Shown: piece by piece, positions 10,760 through 23,114 of the stretch | Numbering within the stretch: the stretch's first letter is position 1 | Layout: every line of letters starts with the position of its first letter | Assembly: GCA_905331475.1 (NCBI GenBank) | Contig: CAJNYU010004343.1 | Location: 1-64,000, forward strand | Direction of reading: 5' to 3' | DNA: 64,000 nucleotides | Source of the DNA: Rotaria socialis | Taxonomy: Eukaryota; Rotifera; Eurotatoria; Philodinida; Philodinidae | Made by a program: the position numbers and the translations under genes | Notes under the pieces: model-generated | Told to the model about the DNA's origin: nothing | Seen by the model: the letters and a program-made list of their open reading frames with translations, nothing else | The model's database searches: none

Positions 10760-11874
10760 AGTCGAATCTTGTGTAACTCCTACGACTATATTGAGAGCGC
10801 ATCCATCTGTGTGTGTTCTACAGATATTTGCAAAGCCGATGAAGCAAAAGCTAATCAGAATGGTCCGAAAGTGAATAACAACAGCATATGTTTCGTTTTC
10901 TCTCAGTCAAACTGCATTTTAATCTTTATTGATGTTTTTTTCGTTTCAAGGCCGTTTGGCAGCGAAAAATATACTTTCATTTCAAAATTAGTTTTTGTTC
11001 AATAAATGGAAAATAAAAATAAAGCTAATCTATTGAACGGATTGTCACTGCATAATAAGTTATAATTCACTAGTTCAGGTTCTTGTTTTTCTTGCTTGTC
11101 AAGCATGATTCTTTTTCTTCTTACAAATCAGACTAGAGTCATTTCTTGAGTTAGCAGCAAGAATTTTACCTGGTTTTCAAGAATCTTGCTACCGTCTTGG
11201 ACAAGAATCTGGAGGGAACGATGTGAAAAGCATCGACAAGTGAGCCGTGTTTATTCGTTTGCTTTGCTATATTTTTATTGAATTTGTTTTTTGAATTACA
11301 TCATTTTAAAGTTGAAGTAATGAATCTTAGTTTCTTGCTGTAAGAAATTTTATTTTAAATCCATGGCTTTCTGTCTTCGATAACCTTCGAGTTAAATCAT
11401 AGTGATCGTTTATTTTTCTGTGAAAAAATATTGATTATAGTATGAATACCTCATGGAATATGTTGAATTAGAAGTTAAATCAATTTGTTTTTACTTTTCA
11501 GAATCTGCGAAACATATTTTTCTATAAGAACATTTTTCGTTTCAGTATGACTGTCTCAACTTGAAATAATCAACTATCTGTAAGTGTACATGGTGCTTTG
11601 TCTCTTAGTGAACCATAAATAATAAATCTTCTCTCTGTTGCATTGAAAAGAAATTATTTACAATTGAATTAATCGATGACAAGAGAAAAAAGAAACATGT
11701 TTATTTCTTCTAGATTTTATTAACACAAAGAAATAAATATTTGCATGCATATCTTTATTTCAAGAGAAGATAAGTTTGTAATTCCCCAAAAGCAAAACCA
11801 AAAGATAAGACATAAACTAACAATAAATGAATAATAGATTTTTAAAGTCGATTATGATAATTTTAAATTATCGT
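10760..11874. other. Intergenic, nothing recognised
   Basis: AT-rich; the open frame at 10724-11005 overlaps the TATA region of the secreted-protein gene and looks like chance. No repeats of note were seen. Confidence 0.5.
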
Positions 11875-12819
11875 TCAAAAATGTTTTCCTATTGGTTTAG
11901 CATCATTCGCATGACCTTCCGTATGTGATTTCGTTGTTATAACCGTTGTTGTTGTACTTTTTAAACAACGAGTTGCATCTTCAACGCCAAGCTAAGAAAA
12001 AGAAAGAATTATTTACAGTTTTCAGATAAATTTAAGTCTTTTACATGAGCAACTTTGTCGGCAATTTCTTCAATTTTTATATTTGCTTGTGCTTGAGCTT
12101 CTTTGAATATGTTCTAATGGGAAAAACATTGATATAGACGAAAGCAAAGGGAAGTAAATGATTCTTTACCATTTTTAATCGATTAGCCTCTTCGTTTAAT
12201 GCATCAATACGTTTTCTAGCCGATTCAAGAATTATTTCTTGACGAAGATTTAATTCTTTTTCAAGTTTAACTAATGTTGCAGCTTTTTCTTCATCAAGTT
12301 GATTAAGAAATCTTTTCAAATTTACCAAACGGAAAAAGAAAATGTTTTATTTTTCAAAATTAAAATTTTATTCGTCACTTACAACATTAATTTTTCTTTA
12401 TATTGCTCTTCGATTTCGTTTGATCGTTTTTGTGTATCCTCAAGTAATTCATGTTGATGAACTTTTGCTTCATGAACAATTCTTTCAATGCTAGATTGAA
12501 CAGCTTCTGATATTTGATGATTACGACTACGTGAGTACTCATCGATCTGTGCATGTGTTGAGCCTGAAAGAAAACCACATAAGAAAAACATTAGGTTTTA
12601 ATTAAATTTAATATTATTAATCTTCTTACTTAATTTAGACATCAAATCATTAATTTTATGATTCGCATGGTGTATCGATGCTTTCGACTGTGTTTCACTA
12701 CTAACAGTCGATTTTACTTTCACATCATCGCAGACAATTGTATGAACACTAGCCTTTCTTTCGGCGTTTTCACCATGTCCAGTAAGCGCTTGGCCAACAG
12801 CATGAATTAACGACGACAT
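11875..12819 (-). CDS. Charged coiled-coil protein, LEA/CAHS-like in layout
   Basis: Five exons (12819-12630, 12563-12383, 12311-12170, 12113-12045, 11991-11875) join in frame to 232 aa. Residues 1-63 are polar (MSSLIHAVGQALTGHGENAE...). Residues about 64-190 form one long, highly charged helix rich in E, K, Q, R and A (for example ERIVHEAKVHQHELLEDTQK, KLEKELNLRQEIILESARK, EEANRLKM). The tail is Thr-rich and ends EGHANDAKPIGKHF. There is no signal peptide, membrane segment or known catalytic motif. The plan (polar end, long amphipathic coiled coil, polar end) resembles stress-related LEA proteins and tardigrade CAHS proteins. Any coiled-coil scaffold could look alike, so the stress role is inference. 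Confidence 0.85.
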
Positions 12820-15143
12820 TTATTTGTGATGACTACCGTGTTGAATGTAAGAAAATGAACGGATACGAGAGAATTGTTGTTTCTCTTCTTTTTCTCGTTT
12901 TTTCTTCTACAGAGAGAGGAGAATATGAACTCGAGGTCAAGCCGTACATACATGTGTATATACTATATATTCTTCTGTTAGAGTTTTGCTTGCCAAGAGG
13001 GCATGGCGCGCAATTAGATTAAACAGTGATGAATGCAGTCAGAAATATATTAATTAATCGAATTTGGCTACATTTTATAAAAATAGATTTACGCAAGAAT
13101 GCGAATCTTGAATAGTTCCTTCTTCTTCTTCGATATGTTATACGGAAAAAAAACATTCTTATAAAAATTTAATGGTGATTCATTCAATGTAAAGGCAAAA
13201 GAAATTTCTAGAACGTTGTATTAATAATTATTTTGTTAATCTAGGCGCATAATTACGATATGTGATGAGAAAAAGAATGTGAATGTTGTGTGAAATCAAA
13301 CATAATGATCATATAAATGATAGAAGAACATCCTGTGCGGAAGAAAACTTGTTTTGATCGACAAATAAGATAACAAGTTTCCTGCTCATCAACATTTCGT
13401 TCATTTTTAATACTATTATGTGTACGCAACTTATTTGTGTTTCAAAGATAAATTAAGTATGTTAATAAATATGATCGTTGAAATTCTTTTAGTTATATAT
13501 ATATATATATATATATATGTTGTGGTTAAAATTCAAATCCAGTAAAATTTAAAATTTGACTGAATTTGAATTTTGACCACAACATATACATATATATATA
13601 TGACAAATTTCCGCCTACAGAAAATTAACTGGTGTATATGCATATTTGCGCACGCTTATGAAAAAGAACAGCAAATCCTAAAAAATTATACTTCTGTTTC
13701 TATCTCAATGACTTTTATACAGCTTGTTGAACTAGAAGAATGTGACGACGCTATAAATGAGTCTACTTTACCTATATGAAAACTGAACAGAATGAGTAGA
13801 CGACGACGAGACGATAAGCCTGAATAGCGGATTAACAAACACTCAAATACAAATATTTAGATCATAATATGAAGACAACCAAAAAATATAAACGTTTAAT
13901 ACACGCCACAACTCTTTCTTCTTCATAGTAGGCCGATAGAACTAGAAGCAAAAAGTTTATAATAATTCTTTATTGAACATTGACATATTCTTTTGTCTTA
14001 AAAGTAGCACAATACATTATTGTCCGGTTAAGATAATGGGCCCATAATAATTCTATAGAATAGAGCAATTTATCATCGTATTTTTTATTCGTCAAGAAAC
14101 TATTGATATAAAAAAGAACAACTTCAATTATCTGCCGAATTCACAATAATCTCTGCATAACTACGGATTCAGGCTAAAGCCTTTTTCTTTCGTCGGATCC
14201 GAATCTATTTTCTTGTTATCTCGTAGTTCCTTGCAGAAGAGAAAGTGAATAAAACAAAATCATTTGAATTTTAACTTTTCCTCTGAGAGTAGTTAAAATT
14301 CCGGCCTTTCAAATTTTTTTACGCAGAGTATTTCAGCTATTGCGAGAATATATTAAAAAATCGAAATATATTGTACTGTTGAAACCTAGCAAAATCGCTG
14401 TTGATAAAGAAATTTGAAAAAGAGTTTCATATAAAGAATTCGAGGAAATAATATTCTTTTCTAGCAAAACAAAAACAATCAACCGCAATGCATTTTTATT
14501 TTTTGAAAAATAAAATGAGAATATTTTCAGCTAGTGAATTATGAAACTCGATCACAACATGGCTCAATGATCTCGATGAAGACCGATTTATCAATCACCA
14601 ATGTGTGATCTTGTTACAGTATGGATATTTTCAACATGTAATAGAATATGATCTAGTTAAATATATTGAATTCTAAGTCAATATTCGTCGATGAATTCGA
14701 CATTCTATATGACCTACTTTTGTATGTCACTAATGTTTGATCGTTTTCTCAACAACATACTCTGATTAAACATACTGTATTTTATTATGTTGCAACTTTT
14801 AACATAGCCTATAATTTGAACACATAAAATCGAGAAACAATATTCAGTAGAATATTCATTTTTGAAGTAAAATGTAGCTGCTGTTTCTCAATCATGCGTT
14901 ATAAGACTTGGCATATTTGCCTTAAACTTCAATATTTTATTTATAGAAAATAAATAAAAAATTTCGTTGCGCATGGGAGACATCTGTTGTAGTAAAGTAT
15001 CGCATCCTTTGATATCCAGTCACATACAAATAATACCTTGGCAAACATAAATAACTATTCAAATATTCCCAATTTGTTTTTTCAGAAATTATTTTATTTA
15101 ATATTCGCAAAAACTCACGTCGAAATTTCTTTAGATATATTTT
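12820..15143. other. Intergenic, 2.3 kb, with a palindrome inside a TA repeat
   Basis: Contains a pyrimidine-rich stretch just upstream of the gene at 12819 and the hairpin described at 13495-13605. No coding exon is supported; the frame at 13573-13779 begins inside the repeat. Confidence 0.5.
13495..13605. repeat. Small palindrome (66 bp) inserted in a (TA)n tract
   Basis: 13518-13583 is a near-perfect palindrome: TGTTGTGGTTAAAATTCAAA pairs with TTTGAATTTTGACCACAACA. (TA)n runs lie on both sides (13495-13517 and 13584-13605). It looks like a tiny MITE in a TA microsatellite, or a cruciform-forming repeat. Confidence 0.65.
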
Positions 15144-15943
15144 ATGAGTAATAATAATCGTAAACATAAATCTGAATCAACATCAGTGTATTTAGGCAAT
15201 ACACGTACACTATCAAATGAATATATAAATGAATATTGTTCAAAATTTGGTCTTATTCTTGATTGTTCACGTCGTTTATTAGCTCCGGAACAAGCTTCTC
15301 TAGTTGATTTTACATTTGTTCGTTTTTTGAATGCTCAATCAACTTTAAAATTCCTTTCAACATCTTCACATACCCTTAATAATGGAATAAATCTTGATGT
15401 GAGACCCTTTGACGATATTCTTCATACAGCTGTTCCTTTGCATGTTGATCGAAAAATTTGCATAAAAGATCTTCCAAGTTATATATCACTTAGTGACGCA
15501 AAAAAATATTTACGTACATTTGGACCAATAAAAAGTGTAAATTCAGATACAAATGATAATGAAGAAAATTTTCTCTATGTTGAATTTGAATCAGCTGCAT
15601 CAAGAAACAAATTGTTAAAAGGAAAAATAAAACATCATCGTATACGGGATCATATTTTGAATATTTTGCCTTTATTAAGACCAACTGATGTTAATCTTCA
15701 TCAAATGGAAGAACAAAAGTAATAGGGTTATTTTATTTTCGCTGAGTACTCTTATTATTATATTTTTTTTGTAGCATTTCCAATAAGTCAACTGCATTGG
15801 ATGATCCAAGTACACTAATTTATTTAGAACTCGAATATAATTTAAAAATGCGTGAACAATTCAGTTTCATTGATAATGAAATATCAGAATTGATTAAACT
15901 AACAAGTCAGAATTATGAACAAATGCGAACAATGCTAAAATAA
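15144..15943 (+). CDS. Two-RRM RNA-binding protein (paralogue A)
   Basis: Two exons (15144-15718 and 15775-15943) join in frame to 247 aa. RRM1 spans about residues 12-85 (RNP2-like VYLGNT, RNP1-like DFTFVRF). RRM2 spans about 100-170 (RNP2-like ICIKDL, RNP1-like NFLYVEF). The C-terminus (LELEYNLKMREQFSFIDNEI...) is a short coiled coil that may dimerise. The next gene, 66 bp downstream, has the same plan and shared blocks (VDRKICI / LDRKICI; VRPFDD / IHPYEA), so the two are tandem duplicates. The RNP motifs lack some of the usual aromatic residues, so the RNA contacts may be unusual. An acceptor-like TTCTTTAG lies ten bases before the ATG. I cannot assign it to a named family. Confidence 0.88.
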
Positions 15944-15984
15944 AGATGCTTTTTTTTTGTCTAAGAAATATTTGTATTTATTTC

Positions 15985-15998
15985 TTTTTCTTTTTCAG
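15985..15998 (+). other. Acceptor-like site before second RRM gene (candidate trans-splice site)
   Basis: A pyrimidine-rich run ends TTTTTCAG at 15998, eleven bases before ATG 16010, inside a 66-bp gap after the stop of the upstream RRM gene. No promoter-sized space remains between the two genes. Confidence 0.5.
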
Positions 15999-16009
15999 AT
16001 AATAATAAT

Positions 16010-18926
16010 ATGTATCGTTCATCAACATCGACTACAATTTATGTTGGCAATATACAATCAATTACCGATGATCAATTACATGAATATTTTCAACGTTTTG
16101 GTAAAATCGAAGCCTGCTATCATAATTGTACACGTGCTGCTGATGAATGGCTAATTGATTATCGTTTCATAAGATTTTCATCGGACACAAATATGAACAT
16201 TATTTTAACAAACAAAATAGATCATACAATTGGTCGAATACGTCTCGATATACATCCCTACGAAGCAGCTTTTCATGATGACACACGTTTAGTATTAGAT
16301 AGAAAAATTTGTATTGCTCATACCGACATAAACCTTAATCGCAATCTTATTAAAAAAGCATTTACAAGATTTGGACGTATATTGAATTGCACATGTGTAT
16401 CGTCTGGTAATGGACTTGAACATGTTTATATTGAATATGAATCGATTAATGCAATAAAACCTATAGTTACATCTAATCAACGTCATTCTGTTGGTCGAAC
16501 AACGCTAGCCGTTAAAAAAGCGCTAAGACCTTCAGAGGTTGGAGTAAAACAAGAATTAATATCACACGATGAAAATATTTCGAGAGAACCAACCGTACCA
16601 AAACATTCTTATTCGGGTCAAAGATTAAATTCAAATGTTGAAACAGCACAATATTCATCGTTAATTGTTAATCATCATAATAGAGCTATTGAAAATGAAC
16701 TGCGAACATCGAATTTGTAAAGTTAAAACTTTTAATTTTTCTTAGAGAAATTTCATATTTCGATTTAGATCATCGGAGTCACAACGGAGATTATCGGTGT
16801 CATCGAGTATGCAACAATCCGATGAGAATACTTCAGCTACAATCAATAATAATGCATCACAATTATGCAGGTAGTTTATTTGAAGTAAAACATGAACAAA
16901 ACAAATTTTGACAATAGGTTTATTAGATAAGCTGTTTTTTAGGTTGACCGTAGAAAGGCCGAAAACAGAAAAGATAGAAAAAAGCGATGTCTCTACTAAA
17001 TGAAGGTTCTAATAGTTTATTGTTCATTATTGTTAATCTGATTATTCCATTGGTATGACACTGTTAACCATTGATACTATTGATAAGTAATATCTTATGA
17101 AAGCTAGCTAAAATAGGCGTAAAATAGTATACAACGATTCAAATTCTATCATGATGACTACAGCTTGCGCATTTTTATCTGGTGAGAATCATCCGCCAAC
17201 TCCAGTTTTTTCATTTATTCAGTCGTAAAAAGGAAAACCTTTCCTTATACCAGATCAATATATTTTCAAACTGAATAAAACAACAACAGCAACTAGTAAA
17301 TATTGGATATGTGTATTTTTCTTTATAACTCTTATTTATCTATGATTTATGCTATGATGCTATTATGATTTCAAGAATAAAAACATCTTATTGCAAATTT
17401 TCGACATTTTTCCTTTCGATATTTTTCCTTTCGGTCTTTCTACGGTACACCTTTTTTTAGAATGCCATTTCGATAAGTTTGATTAAATCTTACGGTCCTT
17501 TTCTTGCCTTAATTTCATAGGTGCCCGATTTATAGAAAACCAATTACTATTGTTGAACTTCGTCATGAGTTTCGTTATATCGAAGCAAGGGCGAGAAATG
17601 AGCGTGGCTAATTTTCTCATCAAAATCGAGAAAGTTGGTGATATGTAGTTCAAGAAATATATTGCATTACAAATAGCTTTTGCTGCTATTTTTATTTAAT
17701 TTTCTTTTTCAAGCTGAGATTCATCCGAAAATAGTTTACGAGTCAACTTTTTACATCAAAAGCTCTCCAAAAATTTCAGTCCTAACTCAGAAAGAATTCA
17801 GAAGTTTAAAATCTTTTCTCAGATTCTGTCGAATTTCATTGAAATCATCAATTATAAAAATATCACATTTCTATGAGAAGCCATTAGAATTCAAACCAAC
17901 TCTACCAATTAAGACTGAAATATGCAAACATAGCTTTCTTCTACTTGGATCTGATTGTATGACTCATTTCCATTAAAATATTTTATGACGTAAGCAATCC
18001 TGTGTAGTTTCGGCGTTGCTTTCAAATTTGAAAAAGCAAAAATTTTGCAAAAGATATTTTTGGGATCGTGTTCCCTTAAGGAATTTTCCCCGTAAAACAG
18101 TATATTGTATTTCGATGATAAACAATAGAAGATATTATGCAGATTCATAATACTCACCGACTATATTCACCAGGCAGTTTAACGCTTCTAGGGAATCGAT
18201 CTTTTCAATTAGCATAAAACTCATGAGAAAACTTCTTCTCACACGTGCCCCTCTAATATTCTCGCTGTCATTAACCTGAATTCCACTCCGTAAAGATACT
18301 GGTCTTATCATAAAATTTTCGTCGAGCATATAGTTTTTTTATTCAATTCTTCACTAGAAAACATCACACTCTATGACATAATTCTGATAGGAATCAGTAG
18401 TATTGATTACATCGCTCTATCAAAATTAGTAACAGTTCGACAACTATTCTTGTATCAGTAATACAATCAGCAGCTGATTCGATCGAGCAACGGTCGACAT
18501 GTTTGATTGATTAGATAAAGTCAGTTGTGAGAGCCGCGCATAGCAATCTGCATATGTAACTCTTAGCAACTGACAGCTCAATGATACATGAAACGCAACA
18601 CCCTCGTTGTAGTAAATCAATTTTTTTCCTTTTTTTGCTAAAACACTTCTTTCATTTCGTTTAGTCAACAACAATTAAAAGATTATGAAAATGAATATGA
18701 TTTAATAATTCAACAAGATTCGGATGAAATAACCTATCAAATTGATAAATTTCTTGAAAATCAAAAACGCTGTTATAAAGAACTACGTAAATTTATTCTC
18801 AATGAAATTCGTTCTCAAACAAATTCATCATCGAGTGAAGACGATGAAATGAACTCCGATTTATCTTCGCCCAGAAACGAAAATCTAAAAAATTATCATA
18901 GAAAACATGTAAAATCTCATCATTAA
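16010..18926 (+). CDS. Two-RRM RNA-binding protein (paralogue B)
   Basis: Exons 16010-16716, 16769-16870 and 18665-18926 join in frame to 356 aa. RRM1 (about residues 8-85) has RNP2 IYVGNI and RNP1-like DYRFIRF; RRM2 (about 100-170) has ICIAHT and EHVYIEY. A Ser/Asn-rich linker (VSSSMQQSDEN...) leads to a C-terminal coiled coil (LKDYENEYDLIIQQDSDE...) and an acidic then basic tail ending HHRKH-like HRKHVKSHH. It is a longer tandem copy of the gene at 15144. The second intron (16871-18664, 1.8 kb) is far longer than is usual here and carries a MITE at 16942-17451. The two genes may share one promoter. Confidence 0.88.
16942..17451. mobile_element. MITE in the intron of the second RRM gene (about 510 bp)
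   Basis: The left end starts GGTTGACCGTAGAAAGGCCG and the right end reads, inverted, GGTGTACCGTAGAAAGACCG; about 20 of the first 24 bases match. T-rich flanks TTTTTTA (left) and TTTTTTTA (right) could be a 7-8 bp target duplication. There is no coding capacity. The superfamily is not clear from the ends. Confidence 0.65.
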
Positions 18927-19085
18927 CTCCGTAATTTTTGTTTTGTAATTGTTTGATGAATATAGTCTCGTTGTTTGACATTATTTTTTTCTTTTTGTTT
19001 TACTTCAAAAAACAAAACCTGATCGAACACAATAATGAAAAAACAAACAAACGCAAACAGAAAAGAAATAACAAATCTTATATAA

Positions 19086-19814
19086 TTACAACATTTTAAC
19101 ACGATGCAATAATTCATTGACGAATTCCTAGAAAACATAACAATAAGATAAGAATAAAATGATTGATTAAGATCGTTATATTTACCATTGTTATCGATCG
19201 AGACTTTTTGACATTTCGTAATTTTTCCTATAGAGAATATTTCGATAGTAATAATAATAATGAATGAAGGTAAAAAAAAGAAATTTTGCTTACAAGAAGA
19301 AACGTACGTCGTTGTGATTCACTATCAATATCTAACAGAGAATCAATTAAATCACCTGGACAATGATCATGATCTTCTTGTGGATTGTCATCCTATGAAA
19401 AAAACGAAGACTGTGTTTTGAATTTCATTGAGAAATGATTTTCTTTTACTTTAATGTCATAAAGTAATCGCAATTGATCATCGAGCCAAAATTCAACTTT
19501 TAATCGTTTACGTATCAATTGCATTTGTTGTTGAGGATATTTACTATCGATGTAAAAAAAAACATTAATTTACTGGAAAATATCATATTTAAATAAAATA
19601 TTTACGCCGTAAGATATTTTTCGCGATCATTAAATTTCGGTTGAGCAGCGATTAAATCATTAAAACGAACAGAACCAGTCAATGATGCAGCTGGTTTCGT
19701 TGTAGTTGACGATGAAGTTGATAAAGTAAGTGGTTCTCGGATATTAGTTGGTACCGTCGTAGAAGAAGTTGGATTCGTATGATGAAATGGACGTTTTATG
19801 AAATTCATATTCAA
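19086..19814 (-). CDS. PPP1R14: Protein phosphatase 1 inhibitor, PPP1R14 (CPI-17/PHI-1) family
   Basis: Five exons (19814-19606, 19543-19450, 19392-19294, 19227-19186, 19127-19086) join in frame to 161 aa. After a Ser/Thr-rich N-terminus the family core is clear: YLTAKY aligns with the V-T-V-K-Y inhibitory site of CPI-17, so Thr69 matches the phosphorylated Thr38. It is followed by RKRLKVEFWLDDQLRLLYD (family: R-R-L-x-x-E-x-W-I-x-x-x-L-x-x-L-Y), DLIDSLLDIDSESQRR and EFVNELLHRVK, the four-helix inhibitor fold. When phosphorylated, such proteins block myosin-type PP1. The residues after the Thr are less conserved than in vertebrates (YPQQQ in place of YDRRE). A GA-rich stretch lies upstream. 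Which member it corresponds to cannot be told. Confidence 0.85.
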
Positions 19815-20852
19815 TGTTATTTGCTCGTTAATCTAAAAAAAGAAAAAATGACTTCATAAAAATGCGAGTAGGCTGAATGACCTCCAAGTTGAGGCGAGCT
19901 ATGAGCAGGGTAAACACCAACGCACATATATTTGAACAGCAGAGTAAGCACGTATCTTGCTTGCTGAGCGTCGGTTCATCATAACCAAAAAATCATCAGT
20001 GGTAAAGGAAAAGAAAAAGGGTGGGAGGGAGAGAGATGGGGAGAAAAGTAGGCGGCGGATTGTATTGTATGTGCTCGAGTCAAATACATAGACATCAAGC
20101 GTACAATAAACGAGCGAGCGAGAGAGAGAGAGCGAAAAACAACGAGAAAAATTGTTATATATACTGTTCTTGTGTGTTTTCATTGTCGTGTGTAAAAATT
20201 CGTTGTACAATGTCTTTTCAATTTTGATTCATTTATCAGTCATTAGTAAGAATTAAACGTAGCTAGATAGAATGAGGACTTTTTCCCTGAGGTACAAATT
20301 ATTTACTTTGTGTAAATATTTCGATGAAGAAGAAAAATGTTATTTTATACTAAAATCAGGGATATGGCCATGGCAGGAAGTGTGCACCTTTCTGCTTAAA
20401 AAAAAGAAGAGTATGCGCACCTTTTAAGTTTTATCGATCATTTTTTTCACGTCGTAATATCCTTGATTCAAAAAGATTTTTTCCTTCTGTTGTTTATGAC
20501 ATTGTCTAGAAATGACATGTTTGAGCTATGTGCATACTTGCTTAATACCGGCTGTTGATGTCAAAAAGTGTTTTTCAAAAAAAATGCATTGCTTTGGATT
20601 GAGATAATTTTCGTTAAAACTCACTACAAACGTGACGTTGTTCTATGACTTTCTATTTTTATGTGCTACAAATAAAAGCTATGCGCTTTTTTCTTAAATA
20701 AAGACACACGCACACATCTGTTGTCATCGGCTAAATTTCTTTTTCTATTCAAAATTTTACATATTAAGTCTATATACATTCAATTCTTTTATTCGAACTA
20801 ATAATAATAATAATCACTATGTTTATACAGAAAAGAAGATATTTGGATTACA
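19815..20852. other. Intergenic region between PP1 inhibitor and CHAF1B genes
   Basis: Holds the PPP1R14 5' flank, with a purine-rich segment (20015-20060) and a short GAGC/GA tract (about 20112-20137). The CHAF1B 3' end is at the other side. The overlapping frames at 19899-20227 are simple-sequence artefacts. Confidence 0.5.
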
Positions 20853-23114
20853 TCATTTTTTCTTTGGTTGCAGTGATGTTATTATTGATGACGATGATGA
20901 TGCGACTGTTGTTGAAGTTGCTGTCGTCGTTGTTGCCGTTACATTTGTTGTTGTTGGTGGTGCCAATGCATTATTCATCATATCATCTAGGATTTTATCT
21001 GAATTAGGTAAACATGGCCCACCAAGACATTGGTCAGTGAAAGTAACAAATGTCAAATAACCATCTTCTGATGATGCAATAAAAAGTCGGCCATCATGCG
21101 ACCAACGACCATCAGTAAGAGATAATAAATGAATGCGACGTGCATATGCAAAGGGTTCTAATGACAAATGATCATAGAAGAACAGTGACGTCTTAGTTAT
21201 CAATGCAAATATCATTCGATATGGTGCGACAGATGATGTTGAAGGAAATAGAGAAGGACACACTGATATAGCTATGACTTCTTGATCGTTCACAATAGGT
21301 ATTATTGATAAAGGCCGATCAAATTTAGGACCAGATGTTGCAAATACGTAAGCACAATTGACATCGATTAATTTAGCAGGTACTGAAAAAAAAGTAGTTA
21401 ACAGTAAAGGATATATTTAAATTGAATCAATATTATACTTGCTGTCGTTCCAAATTTTTCTTCATTAACGCCACCATCTTGCACAATTTGAATGTCTTGT
21501 TCGTCGAATTCATTCTGTTGATTATTCAATGTATCTTTTTCTTCAATATTTTCCTCATTGTTGTAGGCGTTTAAAAATGCTTTATCTAAACATCCAGCTG
21601 AAACAATCAATTGACTACCATCAGGCAAATAAGAGCAACGTCGAAAAAATGTTAATGACGTTTCATCAATGAACATCAATGCACCATTTTCTTGTTTTAA
21701 ATTTGCTGGTTTTATCTTACGAATATTATATACACATCGAGATATTGAACCACTTTCAGGTTTCATTGAATAGATACGTAATGAACGATCCGTACTCATT
21801 GCTGCGATATGTTTACGCCATGGATGAATAGCAACACCTTGCACGAAACCTTTTGGATCATCAATAAGTGAGATTTTTTCACGTTTAGCTACATTCCACT
21901 AGAAATGTAAATAAACATAGTAGACTGCGACAGATTATAGCGATCAAATGAAAACAAAAACAAAGAACAGAAAAGAAACTATTGCGTATTGTGGGGGTGA
22001 CCACATACATTTTTGATTAAAAAATTTTTGTTGAGGATTATCAAAAGTAAAGCTCAACCACGAGCAGGTCCGAAAAATTTGTATCCGACTTTTCACCTAC
22101 TCATAGATCAATTGTACGAAAGTTGGCGGATTTAGTGGAGAGGCTGTAATTCAGTCGATATCTTTGTACTGTAATGTTCGAAGATAACTGCTTGAAAAAA
22201 ACTTGAAATTCTCTTTCGACTCTCATTGTGTAGATTTAATCCAAGGCTGACTTAAGAATAAGCTGTTCATTTTTAGGCAAATAAAAAGAATGACAAGATT
22301 AATACATTGTAAAATTGTTCATGTTTTCATAACAATTAGATTTAATTCAATAAGCAAACATTGCAATTTCCAAGTAGCAAATTGCGGATTCGCGCTATTT
22401 TAGACTCAAACACAAGCCAGATCTGAAAGGAAAACATTCTGAACTTACAGTTCTCCTGTTTCTCATATGTTTTTCAATTCGATAAGCAACGAATAATTGA
22501 GAAAGTTCATCATACAACTTACGACAATAACTTTTTTATCCACTGAACCACTAACAAGTAATTGATCATCTCTTGACCATGCTAAATCCAATACAGGTTC
22601 TAAATGACATTTATATGGTAAACTTTTAAGCCAACGTTCTTTTGATTCTGGTATATCTTTATCCCAGCCGAGCATGTTATCATTTTCACTGCTGGTTGTT
22701 GTTGCTGCTGTTGTTCCTGTTTGATTTGGTTTCGACAATACAGTTACATTTGAATCCGCTGTTATTGTTGGTGCTTTTGTCCATATGAAAATATTACTAT
22801 CATCGCTACCACTCGCTAGATGTGTTCCTTTAGAATTCCATCGAACACAATTTACTGATTCTAAATGAGCGCCTGTAAGCGATGATACAAATGTAATTGC
22901 TGGTTGTTGAGCTGTTGGCCATTCAATATCCCAAAGATAGATTGAACCTTAAAGAGAACAAAACAATTGAAATAACTTGATGAGTGCTCGAAAATTTTTG
23001 ATTCCCACCTCTCATGCCAGCTGTAACTAAACGTTTCGAGTCTAGTGGATTTATTGCGCATGAATAAACAGGGTCGCAACCATGCCATGATATATTTGGT
23101 GTACAAACATTCAT
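20853..23114 (-). CDS. CHAF1B: Chromatin assembly factor 1 subunit B (CAF-1 p60), WD40 protein
   Basis: Exons 23114-23009, 22947-22523, 21898-21439 and 21382-20853 join in frame to 506 aa. The product starts MNVCTPNISWHGCDPVYSC, like the p60 N-terminus (x-x-I-x-WH-x-x-x-PVYS). WD40 blades follow: LVTAGMRGSIYLWDIEW, VNCVRWNSKGTHLASGSDDS, VLDLAWSRDDQLLVSGSVDK and VQGVAIHPWRKHIAAMSTDRSLRIYS. The family-specific FFRR...LPDGS, YRMIFALITKTSLFFYD and LTDGRWSHDGRLFIASSEDGYLTFVTF are also present. With CAF-1 p150 and RbAp48 it loads H3-H4 onto replicating DNA in the nucleus. The tail after the propeller is short and Thr/Ser-rich, so the product is a little shorter than the human one. It is divergent from the PPR gene, 333 bp away. 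Confidence 0.9.
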
